Numbered from the stretch's first letter, positions 34,866 through 47,994 are shown. The stretch: 64,000 nucleotides of DNA from Branchiostoma belcheri (GCF_001625305.1 NW_017802379.1:1767318-1831317); one strand, 5' to 3'. Numbers and translations: made by a program. The notes: generated from the letters alone by a model not told the origin.

Positions 34866-37800
34866 GTAAGCCTCTGTACATTCAAACATGAAGTATAAAA
34901 TCATGAAATCAGTTCTCTGACAGGAAAATTTCTTGTTAGTGGTTTCTTTGTTCATATGTATGATGTGCATACGTAGCTGACAGTCAAATGTACAAATATA
35001 TCACCAAGATAATCTGCTATCTGATTTATACTGTAGGACTACGATAATGGAAATATGGTATAGTATGGTATGGTATGTACCGTATGGTATAGTATTGTAT
35101 GGTATGGTATGTACCGTATGGTATGGTATGGTATGGTATGGTACGGTACGGTACGGTATGGTATGGTATGGTATGGTATGGTATGGTATGGTATAGTATG
35201 GTATGGTATGGACTAAAGAGGTCAACAGGTGTTCTTTATGCTTGCATCCCATAACCAGAAATGTAAATGAAAGGAATTCTCATGTTTATATCTTTCTTAA
35301 TTTCTCTTTCAGACATAGACGAGTGTGCTAGAGGTACTCACCACTGCCACCAACATTCCAACTGCACCAATACAGAGGGGAGTTACCGGTGCGTGTGTAA
35401 CAATGGATATACGGGGAACGGTCGAACGTGCACAGGTAAGAGAGTATCATAAAATAAATTATATCGTGATGCCTTTTCTGAACGACTGCTAGTCACAATC
35501 ATAAAAGGGGAATTGTATGTTGTTATATCAAAATGGATGCCATAAATATAGTGTATTTCCTATACTATTGGCATTGTGAACAGAAAAAAAGACATTTATA
35601 ACATGTCGTCTAAAATGTGTACATGAAGCCGCATGTTTTCACATACACAGCGCTCTGTTGGGGCTCCACAACCTGTCCACATGGTGGGATCTGCAGCAGC
35701 CCAGACCAATGTACCAGCTGTGACAGCGGCTATGAGTCTCCGGACTGTGGAAGTAAGTCACATTTTGTATTTACCTCTTGATATTTATGGAAAGCATACA
35801 CTTCACATTTACTTACCAAACGATGCACCACCCCATTAGCACATATCTTGCATCATGCATCCTGTGGATTAAAAAAAAATGTCGCTTGCAGCTTTGAATG
35901 TCATTCTTTTGATGTTCCATCTCTCAGACATAGATGAGTGTGCCACGGATGCCGATAACTGTCATGAGAACGCTGGCTGCACCGACACAGAGGGAAGTTT
36001 CTCCTGTACCTGTAATGATGGGCATACTGGAAATGGTCTTCACTGTGGTAAGTTAATGTTTTATAACATTCCATAAAATTGGAATCCACCTCATTCCTGA
36101 TAGGCACACTGTAAAATATATAACAACCTACATGTACATGTAAAACGATAATTCGTATGGTGTAAGGGATGCTATAAGGAACCACTTGTGTCTTGTTGCA
36201 CCCTTCTTATTCTTTACACTTTATAACTCCTACCTGCCTTAGAGCGAGACGCCCCCGACCTTGTATCCTGCCCTGACGACACACCAATAACAGTCAACTC
36301 CCCAGACGGAGGTCTGCTGGACTGGACCGATCCGGAGTTCCGTTTCCAGCCGTCCAACGAGCTGGCCGATCACGAATGTTCCGCCAACAAGGGAGACGCC
36401 GCCCCCATCGGAACACACAACGTCCAGTGTTGGGCAGAGGGCTATGCTGATGGAACTACCTGTGACTTCGATGTCATAATCCAAGGTATCATAGCCGGTA
36501 TAATCTCCATTTAATGTTACACACCATCTATCTTCGCAGGCATGCTGTGCGGCGGCAGCTGGCTGCATTACACTAAACGACTTGTTAACCTAACATTTGC
36601 ACATTTAACTGTGAAAGTTGTTTAGATCTAGTGTTGATGCCTTAACTGACAGGAGGTTTAACATTAGACCTCCTTGGTATCAGTGAGTTCCACTAAATGA
36701 TGGCTCTATAAATTGAATTGTTGATCATTCAATCGTTAGTTCATGACTCTGATACACCGGTACTTGAAGGCATGACTATTTCTTGTTCTTTTCTGAGCTA
36801 CCTATGCAATAACTGACTTATTTTACACCCCAGCCCCTGAATGCGTTGTTCCGGCACCACCTCGAAACGGGGCCGTGACCTGTGGTGTGGCTGAAGGTGC
36901 TCAGAAGTACTGCAGCCTAAGCTGTCAGAACAGGTAATCTGTGAAGTTCTACTACAAACATACACCTTCCTATAGCCTCATAATTTTGTTGTTAAATTGT
37001 CGTTTTCCATTGATCTTTTACACGGATACGTATAATATTAATCATACAAGTTATTCAATTGTGTGATGGCATATATATATAGTTATAAAATCTATTATAT
37101 TCCAGCTACGACTTTGCAATAGCGCCAGCGGACACGTACCGGTGTGATTGGTACGCTGTGTGGCATCCGGCAGCAAATCTACCGTGGCCAGACTGCTCTC
37201 GTAAGTTTTGTGGTGACAAATACGCGTTTGGGACTTAAAAACACTTCAGAAAGAGTTTGTATGACCCTGTATAGTAAAATGATACCAAACCCTAATATTA
37301 TTTTCTGGTTAAATTTTTACGCCAGGCGCCTTCCGTCCGGGTCGCGCCCGTCAAAAGAACGAGCTTTACTACTACAGCGGCTCCTGTGCCTTTAACGAAG
37401 ATGACATCAAGAGAAACCTTATCCAGCTCTACGCGACGCTGGGTGACTGCAGCGCTGGCATCAGATGTGGGATATCCGACATTGGGGTGACCTGTGGACT
37501 GACGTCGAGGAAGCGTCGAGACACTCCAAGGGACGCAGAACTGAGGGAAGACAACGTAGACACCGTGGTCAAACGGTCTACCCTGGGGCACACCATAAAA
37601 ATAACGTTTTTCACCGAGGCAGAGTCCCTTGCGGAGGAACCAACGGCCAACGATCAGTCAGAAGTCATCGGCGCACTGGACAACATCTACTTCGAGCTTC
37701 GCGCCAGGGTGGCAGCGAGGACCTTCAACCTCGAAATAGGGGGACAGTCGTTAGAAGCAGTAAACTATGTCGGTCTCCTGCCCGCCTTCGACCTACAGTG

Positions 37801-40800
37801 TGAGGGAGGACAGATCGAAAAGGTGGAAACCTTTGGCGCCGTTTGCAGTGAGTAAAATCCCAATACATTGTCCATTTCTTATCCCGCTGTATTCATTTAT
37901 CACACAGGGATTGTGCTTTGGTCTGGCCATACCACTTTTGCTGAGTGTTTTATAAGCATCAACTTTATGTTTCAGTGCATGTTCAAGTCGTTACGAAATG
38001 TGATAAGGACATACATACACCATGCCAGGAGATTAATGTTGATTTTTCCCATTTCACAATTAAAGTCAACTGCCCAGTCGGAACCTATGAACAAGACAAC
38101 ACCTGCCACCCGTGCCCACCAGGCTGGTATCAGGACGAAGAAGGTCAGACAGAATGTAAGGTCTGCCCTTCACAAGACAGCCCCATAGAGGGGTGTGGAG
38201 AAGGTAAGCCCGTGTTTCATGTTGCGACATTTCTTTGTAGATGTCTATATTAGATGCAAGTATAGGTAATATAGGTACATGTAATAGCTTATGCATTGCG
38301 CAGTCAAAATACAAAAAAATACGTGTAATTAGTTATTTTATTAATACGCAATTGTATGTATTTCAGAGCCTGACCACTGCTACTTAAATCCATGCCAGAA
38401 TGGAGGCACGTGCCATGACTACGTGGGCTTCTACAATTGCACATGTCCCGACTCTTTCACTGGGGCCGACTGTGAGGAAGGTACAGACGCTGCTCTGTTG
38501 TAGAATAGTGAATTTCCTATCTATAACACATTTTCTGAGCATTGTGTGGTAATAAATGTTAATGACCAGTTACCAAGCTACCAAGAACTGAAACAATGGC
38601 TTTTTCTCTAGATGTCGACGAATGTGACCAGGGGACAGACACTTGTGATGACGCTGCCACCTGTGCTAATGTAGTTGGGAGCTACAACTGTACTTGCGAT
38701 GATGGGTACATAGGAGAGGGATACAGCTGCATTGGTATGATTGACGCCTTGCATGCTTTAGTTATTATAATACTGGGCTTTCCCCGGAAAATGCACAGAT
38801 ATTTGTTTATCTCAGGCTTACTCTTCTCTTTTATCTGACTCCTCGCTGTCTCAAAATGTCAACAAGGGGTGCTACAAAATAACGATAACTTCTTCCACAT
38901 CAGATGTCGACGAATGTGCTCTGGGAACAGACACCTGTGACGAGCACGCCACCTGTACCAACACACCTGGCAGCTTCACCTGTACCTGTAACTCTGGATA
39001 CAACGGCGATGGAAGCACCTGTTCAGGTATGATTTGAAAATTTGTACTATACTAGAATGCTAGAATTGAATTTGAAGTATTGAATTCGAAGTATTTTGTG
39101 ATCCAGATCACCGTTAAGTAATAACATTAAGATGTTGCCATCAAAGTATATATTGCTGCAGATATCAACGAATGCCAAGAAAGAACAGACACCTGTGACG
39201 AGCACGCCACCTGTACCAACACACCTGGGAGTTACACCTGTACTTGTAACCCTGGATACAACGGCGATGGAAACACATGTACAGGTACGATTTGACATTT
39301 GTGCTACAATGCTGGAATCAAAATTGTAATGAACACGCAATGAAGTCGAAGCATATTTTGTTATGACGTCCAAATCTAGATCACAGTAAAGTAATAACAA
39401 TAAAATGTTGCCATCAAAATATATCTTGTTGCAGACAGCGACCCATGCCAAGACGGACCAGACACCTGTGACGAACATGCCACCTGTACCAACACACCTG
39501 GGAGTTACACCTGTGATTGTAATCCTGGATACACTGGCGATGGATTCACCTGCACTGGTATGAGTGTTATATGTGTAACATTTGGTGATTAGACTACACG
39601 GTGTAAAACTATTCAAGCAAGTTCGTAGGATTGAAATTTTTATGAAGAAATGTTTTTCCTGTACATTAACAAAACTGTGCATGTCACCTGTACCGGTATG
39701 ACTGACGTCCACAATATAAGATACAATATACCGTATGATGATACGGTATGGTGTATCAGACATTGTTCTAAGAGCATCAAATATGACACCCTTCTTCTAT
39801 AGATAACGACGAGTGCACCTTGGGGACTGACACCTGCCATGCAGCTGCCACCTGTAACAACACACCTGGCAGCTTCACCTGTGCTTGTAATGTAGGATAC
39901 ACTGGCGATGGATACACCTGTACAGGTATGACAGACATCCACAAAAATTGATACATGAAAGTTGCAATGAAACTGACCTTGATGTAATGAGCAGTCATCA
40001 AATATGACCTACTCCTTCAACAGACAACGACGAGTGCATCCTGGGGACTGACACCTGCCATGCAGCTGCCACCTGTACCAACACACCTGGCAGCTTCACC
40101 TGTGCTTGTAACGGAGGGTACACTGGCGATGGAAACACTTGTACAGGTATGATTAAAATGTTTTGTTGCATATGTAAGAAAGTCAAGGCGGTCAGAACAG
40201 TATCGATGTAAACATGGTCTGACATTTTATTGATCCTGAGCAACATTGGAAGTTTTACACTGAAGCCAGACTTCCCTTTCCTTCCACAGACATCGACGAA
40301 TGTGACGAAGGAACAGACACCTGTGACGAACAGGCCACCTGTACCAACACACCTGGGAGTTACACCTGTGCTTGCAACCCTGGATACAATGGCGATGGAT
40401 ATACCTGTACAGGTAAGATGGGTCAATTGTCTGATAATTATGGTCCCTTTTCTAATAGTTGGAAGGGCCTTAATTGGGAATCTGTTATCATTATCTCTTT
40501 AATAAGTCCTGGGCAGACGGAAGTATTCTCTTCTTGTTCTACAGGGTCCTGCTCTCCAGGCTTTGAGTTTTGGAATGGTGCCTGCTACTACTACTCGGAA
40601 AGCAAAAGAACATTCCTGTCGGCGGAAAGCGACTGCGACGGTCGCGGTGCTACGCTGGCGGTCGTGCCTGACTCGGCCACTCACCAGTATCTGGTGCAGA
40701 AAGCGCGCGGAAAGAGGTAATGTCGCTGAAAGGCCCTGACTGCCATTTGCTACGGATTGAAAGCCGTAAAAGTATCATTGCATTTCTTATAACAGGAATT

Positions 40801-41038
40801 CTAATCTAAAAAATTTAATGCTTTTCGTCTTGGCAGGTTCATCTGGATCGGACTGAGCGACCGTGCACAGGAGGGTACGTTCGTCTGGAGCAACGGTGTC
40901 AGCCTCGGGTCCTTCCACCCCTGGAGGGGCCGCAACAATGCACGTGCCGACTGTGTGGCAATGGCGAAGTGGAGGAGGACCTATGTGTGGAGAGTGAGGG
41001 GATGCAGTGGAAAGAACAACTATTTCTGCCAGAAGTAA
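32633..41038 (+). CDS. Secreted TSP1 x5 - EGF - HYR/sushi/GCC2 - EGF - CTLD protein (gene D)
   Basis: 24 coding exons, 1300 residues, all phases consistent: 32633-32820, 33010-33180, 33431-33595, 33792-33962, 34174-34344, 34711-34865, 35313-35435, 35651-35752, 35928-36047, 36243-36485, 36834-36933, 37106-37200, 37326-37847, 37976-38203, 38367-38480, 38612-38734, 38904-39026, 39162-39284, 39435-39557, 39803-39925, 40024-40146, 40290-40412, 40545-40716, 40837-41038. Order: signal peptide ([16 protein letters not shown]), Arg run, five TSP1, short EGF-like, three EGFs, HYR domain, sushi domain, a 174-residue exon, a GCC2/GCC3-type Cys module, one EGF, seven calcium-binding-type EGFs and a CTLD ([14 protein letters not shown]). 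The TAA is at 41036-41038. No transmembrane segment is seen, so the product should be secreted. The CTLD lacks EPN/QPD. A role in extracellular recognition is inference. Confidence 0.9.
35053..35212. repeat. GGTAT pentanucleotide satellite
   Basis: About 30 head-to-tail GGTAT units with occasional ACCGT interruptions, in the intron before the first gene D EGF exon. Confidence 0.95.
35313..36047 (+). other. Gene D first EGF group (3 exons)
   Basis: EGF exons at 35313-35435 ([12 protein letters not shown]), 35651-35752 (short EGF without the calcium motif) and 35928-36047 ([12 protein letters not shown]). They are phase 1-1 and separate the TSP1 array from the HYR domain. Confidence 0.85.
36243..38203 (+). 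other. Gene D SVEP1-like cassette: HYR, sushi, unknown exon, GCC2/GCC3
   Basis: 36243-36485 encodes a hyalin-repeat (HYR) domain ([26 protein letters not shown]). 36834-36933 and 37106-37200 form one sushi/CCP domain. 37326-37847 encodes 174 residues with basic RKRRD and a mixed alpha/beta-looking remainder, unrecognised alone. 37976-38203 carries [20 protein letters not shown], typical of GCC2/GCC3 or ephrin-receptor-like modules. HYR followed by sushi and GCC modules occurs in SVEP1-type proteins (family knowledge). Confidence 0.75.
38367..40412 (+). other. Gene D second EGF array (8 exons)
   Basis: 38367-38480 is a non-calcium EGF ([20 protein letters not shown]). The next seven exons are 123 bases each and close relatives of gene B EGFs, sharing ATCTNTPGS(F/Y)TC. 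The 39435-39557 exon starts DSDPC instead of D-x-D/N-E-C. Confidence 0.92.
40545..41038 (+). other. Gene D CTLD exons (intact)
   Basis: Two exons, phase 2 between them, 172 and 202 bases. The second carries EGTFVWSNG, the segment deleted in gene C. Confidence 0.9.
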
Positions 41039-41218
41039 AAGTACGTAGTCCATTCGTAAGTGCCCGATAAGTACCTATTATCATGTATGTGTGGTTACAA
41101 GTCTGCATGACAGAAGAAGAACAACTGATTGTCTCTTTCTTTCGAGTGCAAGTATCCTACAGCTGATGCATTGTTTGGGTGTTGCTGAGCTATAATTGTG
41201 TAATTTATTGTCCACAGA

Positions 41219-41485
41219 CGTTTAACACAAGGATGGCAGGAGAACAACAAAGACGAACATCGAGACCAATAGTGCGACGAATTTAAAGAGTCTACAGTCA
41301 TGACTGAAATAGTTTTGAATCTTAAGTTGTTTAGTTTTTCAATATCAATTTTTGCTTAGACACAATACTTAAAACTTGTATTCTTAAGTAAGGATTTGGT
41401 TCCTTTTTTTCATAATGTCTAAAAACGCTGAGTTGAAATCTGATGCTGCTGGATAGAGACACGTTTATTGATTCTGTACGAATAA
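41219..41485 (+). other. 3' UTR exon and poly(A) signal of gene D
   Basis: A CCACAG acceptor at 41218 follows a GTACGTAG donor at 41040; the exon begins ACGTTTAACACAAGG. AATAAA at 41481-41486 (GAATAAAGCATAG) is a good poly(A) signal. Confidence 0.55.
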
Positions 41486-41489
41486 AGCA

Positions 41490-44400
41490 TAGAGCATAGA
41501 ATGGCTTTACGTTTGGTGTTAAAACTAATTGATGTTAGTCACTTTCTGCTATCGTTATATACTATATAATACATGTAGTATAATAATATATGGTGTATAT
41601 TTCTTGTACATTGGATTGGCAAATCCATAGATATATGCCTTGTAATCTTTGTGACGCAACCTTTCACACAATGATAAGTTTTTAAAGCCAGATTTAGTGC
41701 CAGTTTTCTCTGGTTTCCCAATACTATATTGAGCAGATAGTGTAGACGATTAAAATAACCTACAAATTGCGTGTCCATGTGTTCTTTTTCAGTGTTGGAT
41801 ATGCAGTTTCCCAGACACTCCCCAAACATCCTTAAACACCCCTTTACATAAAACATACTCAAACAGTAAAAAAATCCCGTACTAGACTATACTCATGTAC
41901 AAAGTTGGTGACGAGGCACCAGTAATGAAAAGAAGTGCACTTGTACACAAATGAAAAAAATTGTGCAAAGATGCCCCCTGGCGATACCATAAAGGATGCC
42001 ATACTCTTGTATGTTTTAGAAGACAAAAAGGAGCAAAACCATGGATGGGTATCTGAAAACACATTTATTTTCATTTATTCATTCATACATGGTGTATCCG
42101 CTTGGCCGGTGCTCATCTTTGTCTACTACTTACTTACTGTTTTTAGCAAGTCTTGAAAGAAACGTATCAAAAGGTCATGAATAGTGATTTCTTTTTCAAT
42201 ACATACCCCTAGCCCACCATGCATTTTCATAACCCAACAATACCTTCCATTTTTTTCTAATTGACATCTTTCCTTTCGAACCTCTGCTGATAAATCGATA
42301 TGATCCTTACGGGGACGTTTGATCCACAAGACAAGACTGACACACAATTAGATTGAGTCAGTAAATTTATGATTGCCCTCAGCTATAGAGACGCATGTGT
42401 CAATCACGAACTGACACTGAGCCAAGTTTAGGCTGAACTGTAAGGTAGATGACCGCCTTAAGTGTCGACTGTGTCACTTTCTTGGAAAGGCATTAAGCAA
42501 AACACTATGAGTGAGAGGATGTCTAAGGTCTGTCTATTGATTCCTTTCTGCACGTGGTTATTTGAAGATTAACAGCAAGTATAGAAACCTTACAGAAAGA
42601 GCAAACCTTTCCCTTGATCCTAGAAATTACTCAACCTTATGGTCAACAGTAAAAAAATGCACTTCGTGTTTTTGTTTTGTAAAATCTCATCTTTCAATAA
42701 ATTATTGAATGTAATGTTGCATAAAAATCTATATGTGTCATTAAACTTTACTTATTGAAGAGGAATATATATAGACGTTGCTAACACGCACATTCCAAAT
42801 CTGACTGATTTTCTATCGCAATCAAACCAAACACAGTGAGGTGTAGCGGACAGTTGAAGATTCAAAAACTTTTAGGTCAAAGACCTTTGCTTTCTAGCAA
42901 GTTTGTCTTATCAAGCACTTATCAAGCACATATCAAGACACGTAAAATTAATGACGCCCTTAACATTCCTTACTGACATGAAAGTTGGTTTTCCAGGAAT
43001 TGACAAGGCAGGCGGCGTGTTTCTGAGCGAAACTACATCAGAGCTGGACCCCATTAGCTTTCAGTCAGGCTATCTCCTTAATACCGAATTCCTTAATTCC
43101 TGGATGATTCATTTGAGCATTGCTCGCGCGCCAGCTGTCTGCTGGCAACAACTTTGGTCCCACAACTTTTCGATCTCTAATCTCATACAGTATGTCTACT
43201 AGTTTTAATGAGATCTTCCACAGGCCACAGATGGGGGAATTTGATGCGAAGATTTGCCGAGGAATGATTATGCATATCTTACATTGAGCCTACCCTTACT
43301 GATTTGCAACAGCAATCATCAAAACAACTTGGTTACCCTTTGTCGTTAACCTTATTAGATGTACGAATTAGTTTCAACAAGATATGTGCTGGCTCAAAGT
43401 GGCAAGAATTTGTTTCAAAGACTCTCTTTACCGCTAATTGCAGGGCATGATGAACGTTATGGATGCAGGAAGGCACACACGGCTGTGTGTGGATAAGTGG
43501 CTATTGCTCAATCAGATAAAGGTCTCAACTTCAAGTACAACTTCCCGGAAAAACACGAGCAGGTTCCCGGAAAAGGATTACAAATTATTCAACGCGTCGT
43601 GATTGAAATCCAAGACAAGGCAGCTGTAATTGCCACTGCCTGAGCTACTTGTGAAGATAAGAGGTTATCTTATCAATGATTTAGTTTTCTCACCTCGTCT
43701 ATCAGATCCCTGAAAACTTTTAGCGAGTTGAAGGAACAACACTTAGCAACAGCATCGACATCATTAAAAGCAATGGTGTATGCTATGTAATTAAGACGTT
43801 GACGTACTTTCTCAGTGTCTGTTTCGGGACAAGAATCCGGAAAATTTCAGAAAACTTTATCTACTGCCTGTCGTGTTTTCTCTGATGAACAACGTTTCCA
43901 AGTCATATTGCCATCTATTGCCAGGAGATAGAGTCTCATGTGGCCATACAGGGGTGACATTCATGGTACAAGATCTATGCAGTTTATGAATGGGTCCGTC
44001 ACGGGGCCAACTGTAACCTTGTTATATACACTATCCTCATGAAAAGTGTACGACCATATATTTGACATATATAGAATTGATCGTAGGTCATTGTTGCTTT
44101 ATGAATGTTACTACTTTTCGTTACAATTGAGCTTCTAGATAGCATGTATTAGATGCTGTTGTGTCTGGATCAAAGAAGAAGTGTAGGGAAAAAGGCAAAT
44201 CAAAACGAAGATTTGGATCTGCTAAATGATGTAACGAAGGATTTTAGAAGAACTTTTTATCCCCCTTTCCAAACCACGCTGAATACCTCGCCTGAGCAAG
44301 ATCAGTGGCTTTATGGACAATTTTCTCTAGAATGTCTCCAGCGATGCTTTAAGATCAACACTAAGTCGTGCAAAAGTAGATAGTCGGGAATGCACGCGGG

Positions 44401-46190
44401 AGGTAAGATCAAAAAAGATAACAGTTGTATCAAATGACAGACAGACATGGTTTATGTATTCTTTTCTGGTATATTATATAGCCCCGATAATGCCCGACCG
44501 TGCCCAGAATGCAGGCATACACACGCAAAGCCACGTCTCGCCATTAATGACTGGGACCAAGTTCAAAGTCGTGAGGTTCAGTTCAAGATTTCTGGGAGTC
44601 ATTCAAAGGTCAATGGCAGGAAACCGGATGAATTATCTAACACGGAAAGCCGTCGTTAGGACGCAGGGTCTTGACAGTGATGCGTGCTGTGAAGTGAAAG
44701 ATTTAGTATGGATAAATGCAGATTTCAGGCTTAGGCCAAGGAAGGGTCGATGTATGGGTGCGGGAACTGTGAAGGCGTATAGGACTAGGAAAATTACTTC
44801 GACAGAGCTGTGGACGCTCTTGACATTCAAAAGTTAGAAAGCACAGCACGCACATGCGCTGATGCTAACTTTTGCAACCGAGGTACCGATATTTCGGAAC
44901 ATAATTAGTGATACGTATGCAGAAGTTAGAACAGTGTTCCTTCAACTCTAGTAACGATTTGTTCTTTAGGGTCGCTCTGGTTGCTGCTGGGTATAGAGAA
45001 GTTTATTGTGTTCTATCAAGGAGGTTATTCAAAGCACCATCTTAGGTTCATCTTAAAACACACAAATCTGGTCCCAAGATCAACTTAGACCACAGCAAGT
45101 AATTTTTATAGATGCCATCAGCACGTGCACGGATTTTTTTCCTGGTGTTGAAAAAAACAAGAAATTTCGTAACCCTTTGACAGTGGTCAACATGCCAAAA
45201 ATGGGCACATATGTCTGGTCATGCTGACCGAAACGTGGATGACAGATAAAAATGAAGGATGTGATAAGATAAGGCTTTGTCTATTACTTTTATGTGGTGA
45301 TGCATTTTATTAATTTCATATGTGATGTTCTCACTGAATCAAAACCATTTGTATAATTTATAAACAGGGTTTATGATGTCAAAATTTGAAAATGTAGGAA
45401 TCTTTTGTTTTGGGTCCGCCATGTTTTTTTCGCCCAATTGTATTAGATATGCAGATGATGTCATCCATAAATTTTCCTTGCTGTGGCCTTCCTTACTTGT
45501 ACCCAGAGTACGAGGAGTGTAAGAGACCGTTGACCTCTTGCGGTTTTCCCACCGTGCATGTGATGAGTGTGTGATGACCGGCCTGGGCGCTCGGTGGTCA
45601 AGCATCTGTAAAACCTGTTTCTTGCCATCATCCCTATGAGGTACAAAATATCAGAGTTGCGGTCTGTCACATAACTGCCTCTAAATTGGGCTGTAGATGC
45701 CCCTGGTAGATGCTGAAATTTCAGAGTCAGCACCGGTTATGTCAGCTGCCCCCCTCCCCCATTGCCACTGAGTGGACCATGGATTTGATGATCTTATTGA
45801 CTGTTGCGAGCATAATCGTTGTCAGGTCTGCTTTCGAAAAGTATTAATTAAAATAACTCTACTCTGGTAGCCATAGGAGGGATACAGAGGCAAACTGACA
45901 TACAAGCATGCACTAAGGCCTGTGTGACATTGCTTGCATTCTTTTATAACACTATATAGTTTTCATGTTTGTGTTGACACTATCTTCTTTCTCTCTTATT
46001 GCTAATATTTGGTTTTATTGCTAATATTTGGTTTTAGAAAGTAATTTTGTATTTGCTCTGAAACTTATTGTTTCCCCTTATGTTTTATATATTTCTGATG
46101 TAATTTTGATTGATAATATATTCCTCATGCCATTTCAATGTTTTGATGTAATTCTGGTAGTATGTGTCATATTCTTGATTATGAAGACAT
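41490..46190. other. Intergenic between gene D and the GPCR, no gene seen
   Basis: ORFs up to about 127 codons occur (for example 44454-44837) but show no recognisable motif, no paired splice sites and no neighbouring homologue. I regard them as chance. Confidence 0.45.
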
Positions 46191-46191
46191 T

Positions 46192-46691
46192 TAGATAATG
46201 AATGAATGAAGACCTTTATTGTACGCAAATACCCACTGGGTTCAGTACAGGTCACAGGAAAGACGTCACAGCTTGCAATGAATATATACAATGTACAAGC
46301 TAGTGCTAATTCTATGTACTATGGACATATAGTCTAATAATTACGATAATTTGGTTTCTTCTCGCTTCTTAGTAATGATGTAGATATAAGTACAGATGTG
46401 TTTTATAATCGAAGGTTTGTCTAAAATCATCAGAAATATGAACTTATCTGTGTTGCTAAGATGTATGAAATGGGGAAACATACATTGCAATAGTTTATAA
46501 AGCTCTGCTCTCTCTTCGTTGTATAAACTACATTCTAATACAAAGTGTTCCTCATCCTCTATCCTATTTAGATTACAATACCTACATATTCGTTGTTCCA
46601 GGGGAGTGCGGTTATGGCGTCCGGTTTCAATGTGTAGTTTGTGGCAGCTTAATATAATAAAACTGAGAGAAATCTTTGACACAGAAAACAA
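46192..46691 (-). mobile_element. LINE reverse-transcriptase C-terminal fragment
   Basis: A minus-strand ORF of 116 codons reads LHIETGRHNRTPLEQRICRY, then C..., then DEEHFVLECSLYNEER. This is the zinc-binding (zf-RVT-like) C-terminal region of non-LTR reverse transcriptases, with C-x2-C and H-x4-C. The 3' end reads GTACAATAAAGG followed by TCATTCATTCATT. The 5' part is missing. Confidence 0.8.
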
Positions 46692-46839
46692 AGAGACAAG
46701 GTTTCACAAGCCACAATTTTATTCACAAAGTCACGGTAATGTTGAATCATTCTGCAAAAGCTAAAAATATTCCTAGGATACTTATTGCAAATATCTGGGT
46801 TACATATATACATAGTTTGATCAATATCTGAAATTGGTT

Positions 46840-46945
46840 TGTGTGTACGTGTGTGTGTTTGTGAGTCAGTGAGTGTAAGTATGTGGATGTGTGTGTGTAT
46901 GTGAGTGTGTGTTTGTGTGCTTGTGTGTTTGCGTGTATGTCTGTA
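46840..46945. repeat. TG-rich microsatellite
   Basis: Imperfect TG tract with T insertions; it generates spurious ORFs on both strands. Confidence 0.8.
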
Positions 46946-46949
46946 CGTA

Positions 46950-47994
46950 TGTACTGTTTTAAATGTGTATACATAACACGACAATGTAGGTTGACACCAC
47001 GGCTAGCAATAGTGAAATTATATCGATGTCTCAAAGAACAAACCTTGTTATCAACAGCACTTTTCCACACCATATCTGATATATGCAACGTACAAAACAT
47101 ACAAAAACTAACTTTATACATACACATACACAAACTGGTTGCCAATAACATCTTTGTCTCAAATCTTTCTTTTCATTTAATTAGCAACCTAGCAATACAA
47201 AACCCTTCAAATCATTCTTAATATGAATCTAATTCTAAAACATTTACCAAAACAATTTTTTTAATAAGTCGTGTGTAAGAAAGAAGGTCTTAACCCATAC
47301 TTTCATTCGGGACAGTGAAGTTCTTCGTTTAAATTGCCTTGTAAGTGATAAGTGAATATGGCGTTAAATTTGAAGATGCAGCTGTAAAAATAGGTGCATC
47401 CATGAAATCTTTTCAGTCCGAGTATTCAGTGAACTGGAATCCGTTGCTGCCTTGTATTTATATGGATTCGGCACTATGCCGTGATTTTTCCATTTCTTTT
47501 TCTAACGTCTGTGAAGTGCTTTCTATTAAATAATTGATTGTGCCACAAGGCTGCACAAACCTGTACCTACCACAACTATACCGTATACATACAATGAAAC
47601 CACAATTTAAGTTACAACATAACTCTAATTGTGATCCTAATCCATAATCTTGATCTTAGCCTATAAATACTAACAGCTACGTTGATCTTAACAACTTCCG
47701 TATATTTACATTGGAAATAAATGAATCGTTCATGGTTCACAATGCCACAATCCTGTAGGACTATAAGGCGTCGCAGTCTGCTCTTAGACTACTTCATAGC
47801 CAGATCATAGATGAAGAGCTCTTTGACGTTACATATGCTGGTAAACTTTCTTCCAGACGAGTGTTTTAGTCAGAAAGGATAATCATGTTTTCTTTGATTT
47901 CTGCAGCCATTGTTCACGTGGTCGAAAAGGTGAGCTTGAGGTGGCGAGGGTTGTGTGTTGGCTGCTGTTTTCCTTGATCAATGTCCTGTTAAAT
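46950..47994. other. 3' flank of the GPCR gene, no separate gene seen
   Basis: AT-rich DNA with short ORFs only. The proximal part probably includes the receptor 3' UTR. Confidence 0.4.

Noticed and set aside
37465..37803. 112-codon plus ORF overlapping the large gene D exon
   Set aside because: It is another frame of the 522-base exon, whose phase is fixed by both neighbours.
39047..40426. Minus-strand ORFs rich in Cys/Val/Thr over gene D EGF exons
   Set aside because: Antisense shadows of EGF exons, sharing their borders.
24189..41038. One giant gene combining C and D
   Set aside because: Gene C ends with its own CTLD stop region and 3' UTR exon, and gene D has its own promoter block, first exon and signal peptide.
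44454..44837. 127-codon plus ORF
   Set aside because: No motif, splice context or homologue in the window; composition like surrounding noncoding DNA.
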